Of a DNA stretch of 64,000 nucleotides, positions 43,079 to 51,615 are shown piece by piece. This stretch comes from Amycolatopsis thermophila (GTDB lineage Bacteria > Actinomycetota > Actinomycetes > Mycobacteriales > Pseudonocardiaceae). The first letter of the stretch is position 1. Every line of letters begins with the position of its first letter. Under the pieces are notes generated by a model. The model did not search any database. It was given only the letters and a program-made list of their open reading frames with translations, and was not told the DNA's origin. A program made the position numbers and the translations under genes. The stretch lies in assembly GCF_030814215.1 (NCBI RefSeq), contig NZ_JAUSUT010000001.1, positions 4,340,001 to 4,404,000 of the forward strand. The letters run 5' to 3'.

Positions 43079-44580
43079 TGTTCGCCGCCACCTTGCAGCG
43101 ACGGTGCGAGGCGTCGGGGGACGCGCCGTTCGTGCTCCACGGTGACCGGACGGTGACCTGGCGCGAGCTGTTGGAGGTCGTCTCGCGGACCGCGACGCTG
43201 CTGCACCGCAACGGCGTCCGCCACGGCGACCGGGTGTTGCTGGCCTGCGGCAACAACCCCAACTTCCTGTACCTGTGGTTCGCGTTGCGCTGGGCGGGTG
43301 CCACCTGCGTGCCGCTGCACAACCAGTCCACCCCCGAGCACGTGCGCCGGATCGTCGCGGACGCGGGCATCACGTTCGCGACCGGCGACGCGGAGGCGCT
43401 GGCGCGGCTGCGGGAAGGCGAGGCGTGGGCCGGCGCGGGGCACGGCTTCGCCGACGCCGAGGAGCTCGAGAAGTCCGTCGTGGACTTGCCGCCGCTGCCC
43501 CGGGCGGACGCCGAGCCCGGCGACGAGTGCAGCCTGCTCTACACCTCGGGCACCACCGGACCGCCGAAGGGCGCGGTGATCTCCGACAACGCGTTCGTCG
43601 CCGGCGGCCGGGAGCTGGCCGAGGCCATCGGCATCACCGCCGAGGACCGGATCCTGCTCGCCCTGCCGTTGTTCCACACGAACCCGCAGGTCTACGGCGT
43701 GATGACGGCGATCGCGACCGGCTGCTCGCTGGTCCTGGTCGAGCGCTTCGAACCCGCGCGGTTCCTCGAGCAGGCGGTCCATTATGGAGCAACCGGCTTC
43801 ACCTACGTCGGCACGATGCTCGCGATGCTCACCCGTGCGCTGCCCGAGCGGATCCCCGAACACCGGCTGCGGTTCTGCACGGGGGGCGGGGCGCCGATCG
43901 AGTTGTGGAACGTGATCGAGGACCACCTCGGCGTCGACGTGCACGAGCTGTACGGCATGACGGAGACCGGCGGCTGGGTGACCGCGAACCGCGCGGGGGA
44001 GCGGCGGCGCGGCACCTGCGGCACGGTCCGGCCGGACATGGAGCTCGCCGTGCTCGGTCCCGCCGATGAACCCGTGCCCGCCGGTGAGCCGGGGGAGATC
44101 TGCGTGCGCCCGTTGCGGCCCGCGGTGCTGTTCGACGGCTACCACGGCAAGGCGGAGCTGACCCTGCGGAAGTTCCGCAACCTCTGGTTCCACACCGGTG
44201 ATCAGGGGTTTGTCGACGAGAACGGCTACCTGCACTTCCTGGGACGGCTCGACGACATGATCCGCCGGGGCGGCGAGAACATCCGCCCGGCCGACGTCGA
44301 AGCCGTCCTCGCGGAACACCCGGCGGTCGAGGAGGTCGCCGTGGTGGGGGTGCCGGACGAGGTGATGGGCCAGGAGGTGCGGGCGGTCGTGGTGACGAAC
44401 GGCGACTTCGACCCGTGGGCGCTCGCCGAGTTCCTCACCGGGCGGTTGCCGAAGCTGGCCTGGCCGCGCTATGTCAGCGTGCGCGACGCGCTGCCGAAGA
44501 CGGCGACGCAGAAGATCCAGGCCGCGCGCCTGCGCGTGCTCGAAGCCGGCGACATCGATCTGCGGGAGGCGCGACGGTGA
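43078..44580 (+). CDS. Acyl-CoA synthetase (AMP-forming)
   Basis: 500 aa. Adenylate-forming motifs: LLYTSGTTGPPKGAVIS (P-loop, A3), HELYGMTETGGWV (A5), WFHTGDQGFVDENGYLHFLGRLDDMIRRGGENI (A7-A8), and PKTATQKIQ with the A10 Lys. It activates a carboxylic acid to the CoA thioester. With ACAD and ECH it makes a side-chain beta-oxidation set; the acid is imported by the MFS gene upstream. Substrate range cannot be read. Confidence 0.88.
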   Translation: MFAATLQRRCEASGDAPFVLHGDRTVTWRELLEVVSRTATLLHRNGVRHGDRVLLACGNNPNFLYLWFALRWAGATCVPLHNQSTPEHVRRIVADAGITFATGDAEALARLREGEAWAGAGHGFADAEELEKSVVDLPPLPRADAEPGDECSLLYTSGTTGPPKGAVISDNAFVAGGRELAEAIGITAEDRILLALPLFHTNPQVYGVMTAIATGCSLVLVERFEPARFLEQAVHYGATGFTYVGTMLAMLTRALPERIPEHRLRFCTGGGAPIELWNVIEDHLGVDVHELYGMTETGGWVTANRAGERRRGTCGTVRPDMELAVLGPADEPVPAGEPGEICVRPLRPAVLFDGYHGKAELTLRKFRNLWFHTGDQGFVDENGYLHFLGRLDDMIRRGGENIRPADVEAVLAEHPAVEEVAVVGVPDEVMGQEVRAVVVTNGDFDPWALAEFLTGRLPKLAWPRYVSVRDALPKTATQKIQAARLRVLEAGDIDLREARR

Positions 44581-45362
44581 GTGGTGGCGTGCGATGGGAA
44601 AGCACCGGCGGCGTCGCGCTCGTGACGCTGGACAACCCGGGGCGGCGCAACGCGATCGACGCGGCGCTGGCCGCCGGGTTGGCCGACGCGTGCGACGCGA
44701 TCGACGCGGACGCGACGATCGGCGCCGCCGTGCTCCGGGGCGCGGAAGGCTACTTCTGTTCCGGTGGCGACCGCGACGAACTCGCCGAGATTTCGGCTGC
44801 CCCCGTTTCGGACGCCGGGATGTCGGCCACCCAGCGCATCTACGACGCGTTCCTGCGCGTAGGCCGGCTGCTCGTGCCGACGATCGCGGCGGTACGCGGC
44901 GGCGCGGTCGGCGCCGGGGTCAACCTCGCACTCGCGGCCGATGTCCGGGTGGTCGCGGACGACGCCGTCCTCGCCTCGGGTTTCACCAGGCTCGGCGTGC
45001 ATCCGGGCGGTGGCCACTTCGCGTTGCTGAACCGCTTCGCCGGACCACAGGCAGCGGCCGCGCTGGGTGTGTTCGGCGAGACCGTGGACGGGGCGTCCGC
45101 GGTGCGGCTCGGGCTGGCCTACGACAGCGTCCCCGACGACCAGGTGGAGGACCGCGCCCTGGCCTTGGCCCAGGTGGCGGGCAAGGATCCGGCATTGGCG
45201 CGCGCGACGATCAAGAGCCTGCGCACCGAGGCCGGGCCGCCCGCGGTCAGCTGGCCGGCCGCCGTCGCGCTGGAGCAGAGCGTGCAGCCGTGGTCGTTCG
45301 CGCGCAAGGGCGGTCCGGGCTGGTCGGCGCGCGGCGAACGCGGCGACGGCCGCTCCCGCTAG
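44577..45362 (+). CDS. Enoyl-CoA hydratase/isomerase family protein
   Basis: 261 aa, GTG at 44577 overlapping the ligase stop. Crotonase fold: LVTLDNPGRRNAIDAALAAGL, RGAEGYFCSGGDRDEL (oxyanion Gly), AAVRGGAVGAGVNLALAADVRV (second oxyanion segment) and FTRLGVHPGGGHFALLNRF. One of the two usual catalytic Glu positions reads HPGGG rather than PExG, so it may be an isomerase- or hydrolase-like variant. It ends at a 4-bp convergent overlap with the TetR gene. Confidence 0.83.
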   Translation: MSGGVRWESTGGVALVTLDNPGRRNAIDAALAAGLADACDAIDADATIGAAVLRGAEGYFCSGGDRDELAEISAAPVSDAGMSATQRIYDAFLRVGRLLVPTIAAVRGGAVGAGVNLALAADVRVVADDAVLASGFTRLGVHPGGGHFALLNRFAGPQAAAALGVFGETVDGASAVRLGLAYDSVPDDQVEDRALALAQVAGKDPALARATIKSLRTEAGPPAVSWPAAVALEQSVQPWSFARKGGPGWSARGERGDGRSR

Positions 45363-46540
45363 CCGGCCAGCTCGGGCGCCGTCAACGCGGCCAGCGCCAG
45401 GCCGGCGGTCCATTCCGCCAAGCGCGGCGCGCCGGCGAACCGGGACGACCGGGCCACCGCGTGGATCAGTTCCATCACCGACCTGCTCGCGGTCTGGGCG
45501 ACCTGCTCGGACAGCTCGGGGCGCAGCGCGCGCACGGCCCGCACCCAGTAGTCCAGGTAGCGCTGCCGGTCCTGGCGAACCTGGCGGCCCAGCTCGCGCG
45601 GGATGTGGTGCGCCTCGGTCATCCACACCGAGATCCGGTCGCGGTCGGCCAGCGCCGTGCGCACGTGCGCGCTGACCAGCAGCTCCAGCACCTTCGCCGG
45701 GTCGTCGCCGGTGGCCAGCGCGCGGGCGCCGCACCAGCACAGCTCGTCGGCCGTCTCCTCGATGAGTGCGGTGAGGAGCGCCGCCTTGCTGGGGTAGTGG
45801 CTGTAGAGGGACGGGCCCGCGATGCCGATCGCGTGGCCGATGTCGTCGATGCCGACCGCGTGGTACCCGCGCGTGCGGAACAGTCGGGCCGCCCCGGCGA
45901 GGATCTCTGCCCGGCGGCCGGTAGCCGCTTCGTGGGCCCGTTCGACGGCGCCGAGCTCGAGCAGCTCCGGCGGTGGCGGCGGCGCCAGGAGCGTGGCGAG
46001 CACCAGGGTCTCGAGGGTGGGCGCCTGCGCCCGGAGGCGTCTGCGTGGCAGCACGGGGACGCAGTTGAGCAGGCCGAGCGCGGCGCGGATGCGGAACTCG
46101 CTCTGCCCGGCGTCGAGTTCGGGGCGTACTTCGCGCAGCACGCGGCTCCACAGCCCGACGCCCTCGACGCGCACGGCGATCAGCTCGTCGCGCACCTCGG
46201 CCGGCAGGTGGTGGGCCTCCTGGTGCCACAGGCCGACGACATCGGGGCGCTCCAGCACCACGGCCACCACCGTGGTGGTGAGCCGCCGCAGCACTGTTTC
46301 CGGGTCGCCGCCCTCGGCGAGGGCGAGCATCTCGCGGTCGCGCCAGGTGAGCACCATCTCCCGGATCGGCTCGGAGAGCAGGACCTTCTTGCCGGGGAAG
46401 TGCTTGTACACCGCGGACGCGGTGATGCCCACCTGGTCGGCCACGTCGGCCACGGAGACCCCGCCGAACCCACGCTCGCGGAACAGCCGCGCGGAGGCAG
46501 CGAGCAGGTCGGCGCGGCGGCCGGCCGACCGAGTACCCAC
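45359..46540 (-). CDS. Regulator with two tandem TetR modules
   Basis: 393 aa from a GTG at 46540, with GGAGG 4 nt upstream. Module 1: RRADLLAASARLFRERGFGGVSVADVADQVGITASAVYKHFPGKKVLL and about 150 residues of effector domain. Module 2 repeats it: RRAEILAGAARLFRTRGYHAVGIDDIGHAIGIAGPSLYSHYPSKAALL. A Pro-rich linker (APPPPPELLELG) joins them. Two HTHs in one chain act like a covalent dimer; similar fused TetR proteins are associated with acyl-CoA metabolism in mycobacteria and relatives. Probably controls the convergent operon. Confidence 0.88.
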   Translation of the reverse strand: MGTRSAGRRADLLAASARLFRERGFGGVSVADVADQVGITASAVYKHFPGKKVLLSEPIREMVLTWRDREMLALAEGGDPETVLRRLTTTVVAVVLERPDVVGLWHQEAHHLPAEVRDELIAVRVEGVGLWSRVLREVRPELDAGQSEFRIRAALGLLNCVPVLPRRRLRAQAPTLETLVLATLLAPPPPPELLELGAVERAHEAATGRRAEILAGAARLFRTRGYHAVGIDDIGHAIGIAGPSLYSHYPSKAALLTALIEETADELCWCGARALATGDDPAKVLELLVSAHVRTALADRDRISVWMTEAHHIPRELGRQVRQDRQRYLDYWVRAVRALRPELSEQVAQTASRSVMELIHAVARSSRFAGAPRLAEWTAGLALAALTAPELAG

Positions 46541-46689
46541 CTGACCTCCAAGACGTGCGGAACACCCCGACTCTACCGCCACGATGACGTGGCGCCGAGA
46601 ATCGGGGAGCGACGCGGTCTCAGTTCTCAAAGGACAGTCGTGGCCCGGGTTCGGTGTCTTGTCTGCGGTGGACTTGTTTCGGGTGCCGG

Positions 46690-46842
46690 TCGCCCCGTCG
46701 GCGGTGACGGCAGGCAACTGCTCCTGGGAGCCGGGGTACCGGTTGACGAGCGCCCACGCCTGCCGAGGCGGGGATGTCCCGTACCCCGGCGCCGTCGTAG
46801 CCGAGCTTCGACAAGGCCGCGATCGCCGGATTCAGGACGCGG
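46690..46842 (-). pseudogene. TetR N-terminal relic
   Basis: Reads PAIAALSKLGYDGAGVRDIP, the start of a TetR HTH, then changes frame near 46745 to NRYPGSQEQLPAVTADGAT, matching the LYRHFGSKEALLAAV end of the HTH. No effector domain follows. Confidence 0.6.
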
Positions 46843-47258
46843 CGCGGATGTCCGCCGAGATTCGGCCCCTCGGCGCGAATCTGGCTTCACCGAAAATTGG
46901 CCCCCACCTACGACCGGGTCCCCAGACGCCTTCTGTACGTCATACCGCCGTTGCCTCTGGGACCACGGGCTCACGGGACTTCGCCCGACGCAGGATGGCC
47001 AGCACGTCCCGCGGGGCTAGCCGCCGCCTTCACACTGTTTGGGTGGAGCAAGTCTGGAGCAGGCCTGGGCGCGCAGGAGCAGGAGCGAAAGCGGAGCGGC
47101 GGATGGTCGCGTGGTGCGTTGAACCGTCCTCAACGGGCCGCAACCGTCCCACGATGTGCAGGGCATTCTCTGTTCCCACTGGTCGGTGGCTTACCCGGGC
47201 GACACTGGGGGAGAGGTACTTGCCGTGGGCTTCGCCGCGTGCCGGCGGGGGCGGCGCG

Positions 47259-47334
47259 CTGGGCGATCACGTCGGTGGTGGGGCCGTCCGGCGTGGGCAG
47301 CTCGGCGCTGCTGAAGATCCTCGCGTGCCGGTGA
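47259..47334 (+). pseudogene. ABC-transporter ATPase Walker A relic
   Basis: WAITSVVGPSGVGSSALLKILAC resembles AVVGPSGSGKSTLLKIL with the key Lys replaced by Ser and a stop right after. Only the P-loop segment remains. Confidence 0.45.
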
Positions 47335-47350
47335 GTGTCAGGTGTCGAAC

Positions 47351-47380
47351 ACGGGGGACGGCGCGGGCGACGTCCCCCGT
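47351..47380. repeat. Perfect 10-bp inverted repeat
   Basis: ACGGGGGACG (47351-47360) and CGTCCCCCGT (47371-47380) with a 10-nt spacer. Stable hairpin in gene-free DNA, no U-tract. Confidence 0.6.
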
Positions 47381-47552
47381 GAACAGCGCCGGCAGAGCGC
47401 TCCAGTAGTGCACATGGGCGTTCAGCCCGGAGCCGTCCAGCGCGGCAGCGAGAGCACCGAACTCAGCCGGGCATTCTCGGCCCTCTTGGGCGTCACCGTG
47501 AAGAGCGGGCCGAGTGGTTGTTGGTGGATCCGCGCATTCGTTCTTAGCCAGA

Positions 47553-48149
47553 TCAGACCGGTCGCGTCACGACTCCGGCGACGTCGGCGGGCAGGGCGGG
47601 GTCGAACGTCGCAAGGGCGAGCTGCAGCGTCGAGTAGTACCCGATGAGCCAGACGAGCTCGGCGAGCCCGGCGGCTCCCACCACGCGCACTGTCTCGGCG
47701 TACTCCTCGTCGTCGAGTCGCCCCTGTGCGAGCAGTGCCTCTGTGGCGCGCCACACGCACGCGTCCGTCGCATCGAGCCCGCCCGGCTCGTGGCGCTGCT
47801 GGATCGCCCTCAGCTGGGCGTCCGTCAGGCCCGCGTCGCGCCCGGCATTGACGTGCGCGAACCATTCGAAATCGGAGCCGCGGTGCACGGCGACGGTCAG
47901 GATCGCGAGTTCTCGCGTGCGCGGGGCGAACGCTCCCGAGAATCGCAGCGCCGCGCCGACGGATTGCACGGCATCGCCGATTTCGGGGGCGATCGTCATG
48001 AGCGCGAACGGCCCGAGGAGCCGGCCCGCTTCGTCGACGACGGGCACGAGTCCGGCCTGATGTTTGCGCGGTCCGTCCACGATCGCGGCATAGAGTGCGC
48101 GCTGCCGGGGGGAGAACTCATCGGGCAGCGGTGCCGTGTACCGGCTCAT
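47553..48149 (-). CDS. Carboxymuconolactone decarboxylase-like protein
   Basis: 198 aa, ATG at 48149 with GGGAGG upstream and ATGA overlap with the hydroxylase gene. GPFALMTIAPEIGDAVQSVGAALRFSGAFAPRTRELAILTVAVH and EWFAHVNAGRDAGLTDAQLRAI are CMD-family blocks; the AhpD-type CxxC is absent, so it is not a peroxidase. Possibly a ring-modifying enzyme in the aromatic route, last gene of the leftward operon. Confidence 0.82.
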   Translation of the reverse strand: MSRYTAPLPDEFSPRQRALYAAIVDGPRKHQAGLVPVVDEAGRLLGPFALMTIAPEIGDAVQSVGAALRFSGAFAPRTRELAILTVAVHRGSDFEWFAHVNAGRDAGLTDAQLRAIQQRHEPGGLDATDACVWRATEALLAQGRLDDEEYAETVRVVGAAGLAELVWLIGYYSTLQLALATFDPALPADVAGVVTRPV

Positions 48150-49699
48150 GCCACCTCCCGGACGGCCGAGCACGCGACGCCCTCGGCAATGGCGGCGCGC
48201 AGCGCCGGGAGCGACTGCTCCAGTGCGGCGCGTCCCGTCCCGGATTCGTACACGTACCCGTCGGGACGTACGAGCACCCAGGTGGCTCCGGCCCTCGCCA
48301 GCCAGTCGGCGAATCGCGGCTTCTCCTCGGCGAACGACGGGGTCGGCTCCCCGACGGCGACCCCGATGACCGCGCTACGGACCCCGACCAGGGCACACGT
48401 CTCCTCGGCCTCAGGAGAAAGGCCTTCGACGTCCGCGGGATCTGTCGTCAGCAGCTGGAATCCCGGACCGAGCACGTCGTCGAGCATCCGGCTGCGGTCG
48501 CCGTCCCACACCCGCGGCTGCACGGCGAGCGTCCCGGCGAGCGGGCCGGGGACGACGAACGCCTCCACGGGCGGGCGGAAGGGCGGCGGAGTTTCCGTCT
48601 GCGCGGCGAGGATCCGGTCGCGCTCGGCTGCCTTGGCCGGATCCGTCTCGCACACCATCTGGCCGATCCGCACCGACTCGGCGATGTACTTCGTGACGTG
48701 CGGGCGGCGGCTGAGCGTGTAGTTCTCGAGGAATGGCACGGGCGCAACGTCGCGCAGCACGAGATCGAGCATCCAGCTCAGCGTGATCGCGTCGCGCAGG
48801 CCGCTGACCATGCCCTGCCCCATGAACGGCGGCATCAGGTGCGCGGCGTCGCCGGCGAGCAGCACGCCCCCGGTACCGAAGGTCTCGGCCACGAGCGAGC
48901 GGAACGTGTACAGCGCGGATCGCCGCAGGACAGCCGATCCGGGGTCGACCCACCGGCTGAGTTTGGCCCACACCCGCTCGGGGTTCACCGCTTCGCCGGC
49001 GTCGACGCCGTCCAGCACCATGAACTCCCAGCGGTAGTGCCGGCCGCCGAGCCAGGCCATGTGGCGCGGCTGCGCCGGATCCAGCACCTGCCCGGTGTCC
49101 GGCACGTCCAGCGGAGGGCACCCCTCCTTGAGCTCGACGTCGTTGACCACCCACGTGGCCTCGAACCCGAGGTCTTCCCGGGGAATCCCCAGGCACTCCC
49201 GGACGAGGCTGTTCGCTCCGTCCGCGCCGATCACGAACCGGGCGGTCACGCGCTCGCCCGAGTCCAAGCTCACCGTGACGACCTCGCCGTCGTCGACGAC
49301 GCCGGTCACCGCCATGCCCTGGCGAACCGTGACACCGGGCAGCGCCTTCGCCGCGGCGTCGAAGATGTGCTCGACGTCCGGCTGGTAGAAGTGGTACGAC
49401 GCTTCCCAGCCCGTCGGTGTCTCCCAGCCGCGCGGCAGATCCGACAGCACACTGAGGTCCCCGCGCAGGAGCAGGTACTCCCTCGCCGGCGTGATCGCGG
49501 CGTCGATCTCGTCGGCGATGCCCATCGCCTGCAGGATCCGCATCGCCTCGTAGTCGAGATGACAGGCGCGAGGCAGCGGGTAGAGCTCGCGCTGGCGGTC
49601 GAACACCGCCGTCTTCCAGCCCCGTCGGCCGAGCAAGATCGCGAGCGCCTGCCCGACGGGGCCGTACCCGGCGATCGCGACGTCGAAGTCCGTGGTCAC
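48146..49699 (-). CDS. FAD-dependent aromatic hydroxylase (MhpA/PheA-like)
   Basis: 517 aa, GTG at 49699. Group A flavin monooxygenase: GYGPVGQALAILLGRRGW (FAD dinucleotide fold), a middle GADGANSLVRECLGI (DG motif) and LLAGDAAHLMPPFMGQGMVSGLRDA (GD motif). A thioredoxin-like C-terminal domain of about 130 residues follows. It would hydroxylate a phenolic ring to give a catechol for the extradiol dioxygenase next door. A second, distinct copy is mhpA at the right end. Confidence 0.88.
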   Translation of the reverse strand: MTTDFDVAIAGYGPVGQALAILLGRRGWKTAVFDRQRELYPLPRACHLDYEAMRILQAMGIADEIDAAITPAREYLLLRGDLSVLSDLPRGWETPTGWEASYHFYQPDVEHIFDAAAKALPGVTVRQGMAVTGVVDDGEVVTVSLDSGERVTARFVIGADGANSLVRECLGIPREDLGFEATWVVNDVELKEGCPPLDVPDTGQVLDPAQPRHMAWLGGRHYRWEFMVLDGVDAGEAVNPERVWAKLSRWVDPGSAVLRRSALYTFRSLVAETFGTGGVLLAGDAAHLMPPFMGQGMVSGLRDAITLSWMLDLVLRDVAPVPFLENYTLSRRPHVTKYIAESVRIGQMVCETDPAKAAERDRILAAQTETPPPFRPPVEAFVVPGPLAGTLAVQPRVWDGDRSRMLDDVLGPGFQLLTTDPADVEGLSPEAEETCALVGVRSAVIGVAVGEPTPSFAEEKPRFADWLARAGATWVLVRPDGYVYESGTGRAALEQSLPALRAAIAEGVACSAVREVA

Positions 49700-49709
49700 G
49701 GCAGCTCCC

Positions 49710-50633
49710 TCAGCGGAACGGGATCGGATCCGGACTCGCGACGATCGTCGACCGGAGCGAGCCGAGCCCCTCGATCGCGGCGACGACCTCGTCCCCGGGT
49801 TGCAGGAACGGGAAACGGCCGGCGCCGTGCGCCTGGCTCAGCTCGTTGATGCAGCCGGTGCCGCACGTGCCCGAGCCGATCACGTCACCGGGGCGCACCT
49901 CGGTGCCGCGGCTGGCGTAGGAGACCATTTCGCCGAACGAGAAGTGCACGTCCGACCAGTTCGCGCGCGAATACTCCACGCCGTTCACGGTGCAGGTCAT
50001 CGTCCGGTCGAAGCCCGTGGCGGTGCGGTGCGGCTCCAGCTCGTCCTTCGTGACGAACCACGGCCCGAGCGACGTCGCGGTGTCCTTGCCCTTGACCGGA
50101 CCCATCGACAGCGTCATTTCGCGGCGCTGGACGTCACGACCGCTCCAGTCGTTGAGGATCGCGTACCCGGCCACGGCGTCCTCGCCCTCCTCGGCGGTCA
50201 GGTCCGAGCCGCCCTTGCCCAGCACGGCCGCGACCTCCAGCTCGAAGTCGAAGGCCGTGGACCCGGGCGTCATCCGCACGTCGCCCTCGCCCCGGAAGGC
50301 GTACGGGTTCGAGAAGTAGAAGACGGGGATCTCGTACCAGAGCGGGTCCATCTCGAGGCCGCGCCACTTGCGGCCGGCGCGGACGTGCTGCTCGAACGCG
50401 TAGAAGTCCCGGAACGTCGGCGGGGTCGCGATGGGCGAAAGGTTCACGACCGTCGCGGGATCGACCGTCTCGCCCCGCTCGATCGCCGCGCCGCCCGCCT
50501 CGAGCAGCGCGTCCACACCGGACTCCAGCAGCGGCAGCAGGTCGGTGTGCCCCGCGACGACGTGGTAGGCGTCGCCGTCGACCACACCGAGCCGGGGTGC
50601 GTTGTCCCGCCCGGCGAATCGCACGAACTTCAT
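49710..50633 (-). CDS. Fumarylacetoacetate hydrolase family protein
   Basis: 307 aa. SPIATPPTFRDFYAFEQHV, AFDFELEVAAVLGKGG (metal Glu residues), YAILNDWSGRDVQRREM (metal Asp), GPVKGKDTATSLGPWFVTKDEL and SYASRGTEVRPGDVIGSGTCGTGC are all FAH-fold hallmarks. Family members are hydrolases, hydratases or decarboxylases of oxo-acids; next to a ring-cleaving dioxygenase it probably processes the ring-fission product. It precedes the hydroxylase gene by 10 bp. Confidence 0.86.
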   Translation of the reverse strand: MKFVRFAGRDNAPRLGVVDGDAYHVVAGHTDLLPLLESGVDALLEAGGAAIERGETVDPATVVNLSPIATPPTFRDFYAFEQHVRAGRKWRGLEMDPLWYEIPVFYFSNPYAFRGEGDVRMTPGSTAFDFELEVAAVLGKGGSDLTAEEGEDAVAGYAILNDWSGRDVQRREMTLSMGPVKGKDTATSLGPWFVTKDELEPHRTATGFDRTMTCTVNGVEYSRANWSDVHFSFGEMVSYASRGTEVRPGDVIGSGTCGTGCINELSQAHGAGRFPFLQPGDEVVAAIEGLGSLRSTIVASPDPIPFR

Positions 50634-50660
50634 GAATGTCTCCTTGTCGGTGCGCTGCGG

Positions 50661-51548
50661 TCAGCGCTTGGTCGTCGGCGCCAGGCCGTGGTCGCGGAAG
50701 CCGTCCGGCAGGAAGCCGCTGTGGGTGCTCCACTCGTTCCACCAGACCTTGCCGTCCGGCCACTCCGCCGGTGGCCGGTCGTCGTCGTAGATGTGCTCCA
50801 TGTCCGTGTAGAGCTCGACGACGTTGCCCGAGTGCTCCAGGTAGTACGCGGCGAGGTTCTGGCCCGCGCCGTGGCGCACCGGTGCCCACAGCAGCTCGCG
50901 CCCGTGTGCGTGCAGCCGGTCCCCGAGCTTGGCGAGATCGACGAAGCTCTGCGTTTCCCACGCGTGGTGGTGCAGCGTGCCTCGCCCGCCGAGCACGGCG
51001 ATCCCGTGGTGCTCGCTGCTGCACCGGAGGAAGTAGCCGAGCGAGCCGCCCGTGCCGATCACGTCCGAGACCCGGAAGTCGAGCACGCCGGTGAGAAAGC
51101 CGACCATGCGCCGGTGGTCTTGCGGGTGGAAGTTGAAGTGTCCGTACCGCTTCGGCCCGAAACCGGATGGCTGGACCGGGTTCCCCCCGGGCCGGACCAC
51201 GACCTCGAACGCGAAGTTCTCCGGTCCGAGGAAGGAAAAGCCGTCCTCCGCGCCGGGCTGGCTCGGCGAGGTCGCGAGGATCGGCAGCCCCTCGTGCTCG
51301 ATGCGCTTGCGCACCTCGTGCAGCGCGTCGAGGGTCGGTGCCACCAGCCCCAGCAGATCGAGGCCGTCGACGTCCGCGGCGAAGTACGTCAGTTCGGGAC
51401 GGTCGCCGGCCGCGGCCAGGTGCACGCGTTCGCCGTCGCGTCCGACCTCCTTCAGGCCGAGAATGCCGACAGCGTCCCGGACGGACGTCTCGATGTCCGA
51501 GGTCCGGATGGTCACCGAACCCATGTCGGAGATGACACCCCAGCTCAT
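50661..51548 (-). CDS. Type I (VOC) extradiol ring-cleavage dioxygenase
   Basis: 295 aa, ATG at 51548 with GGAGG 6 nt upstream. Two VOC modules; the iron ligands of catechol 2,3-dioxygenases are visible as His137 (RYGHFNF), His in LHHHAWETQ (193-195) and Glu245 (NVVELYTDMEH). The C-terminal VELYTDMEHIYDDD block is typical of 2,3-dihydroxybiphenyl-like enzymes. It opens an aromatic diol next to a hydroxyl, supplying the FAH-family enzyme. Confidence 0.87.
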   Translation of the reverse strand: MSWGVISDMGSVTIRTSDIETSVRDAVGILGLKEVGRDGERVHLAAAGDRPELTYFAADVDGLDLLGLVAPTLDALHEVRKRIEHEGLPILATSPSQPGAEDGFSFLGPENFAFEVVVRPGGNPVQPSGFGPKRYGHFNFHPQDHRRMVGFLTGVLDFRVSDVIGTGGSLGYFLRCSSEHHGIAVLGGRGTLHHHAWETQSFVDLAKLGDRLHAHGRELLWAPVRHGAGQNLAAYYLEHSGNVVELYTDMEHIYDDDRPPAEWPDGKVWWNEWSTHSGFLPDGFRDHGLAPTTKR

Positions 51549-51615
51549 GCGAGCCTCCACAGCAGGTTGAGCGCGATGGTCGAATGCCCGGCGGCGCCGG
51601 GCACGAAGGTCTTGT

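Larger units (their letters stand above)
46541..47552. other. Decayed intergenic region with gene relics
   Basis: Between the tandem TetR gene and the aromatic cluster. It holds a TetR relic, an ABC ATPase relic and a perfect hairpin (separate entries). A minus-strand frame near 47380-47420 (GLNAHVHYWSALPALFTGDVA) also reads like fossil coding DNA. No intact gene seen. Confidence 0.6.
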
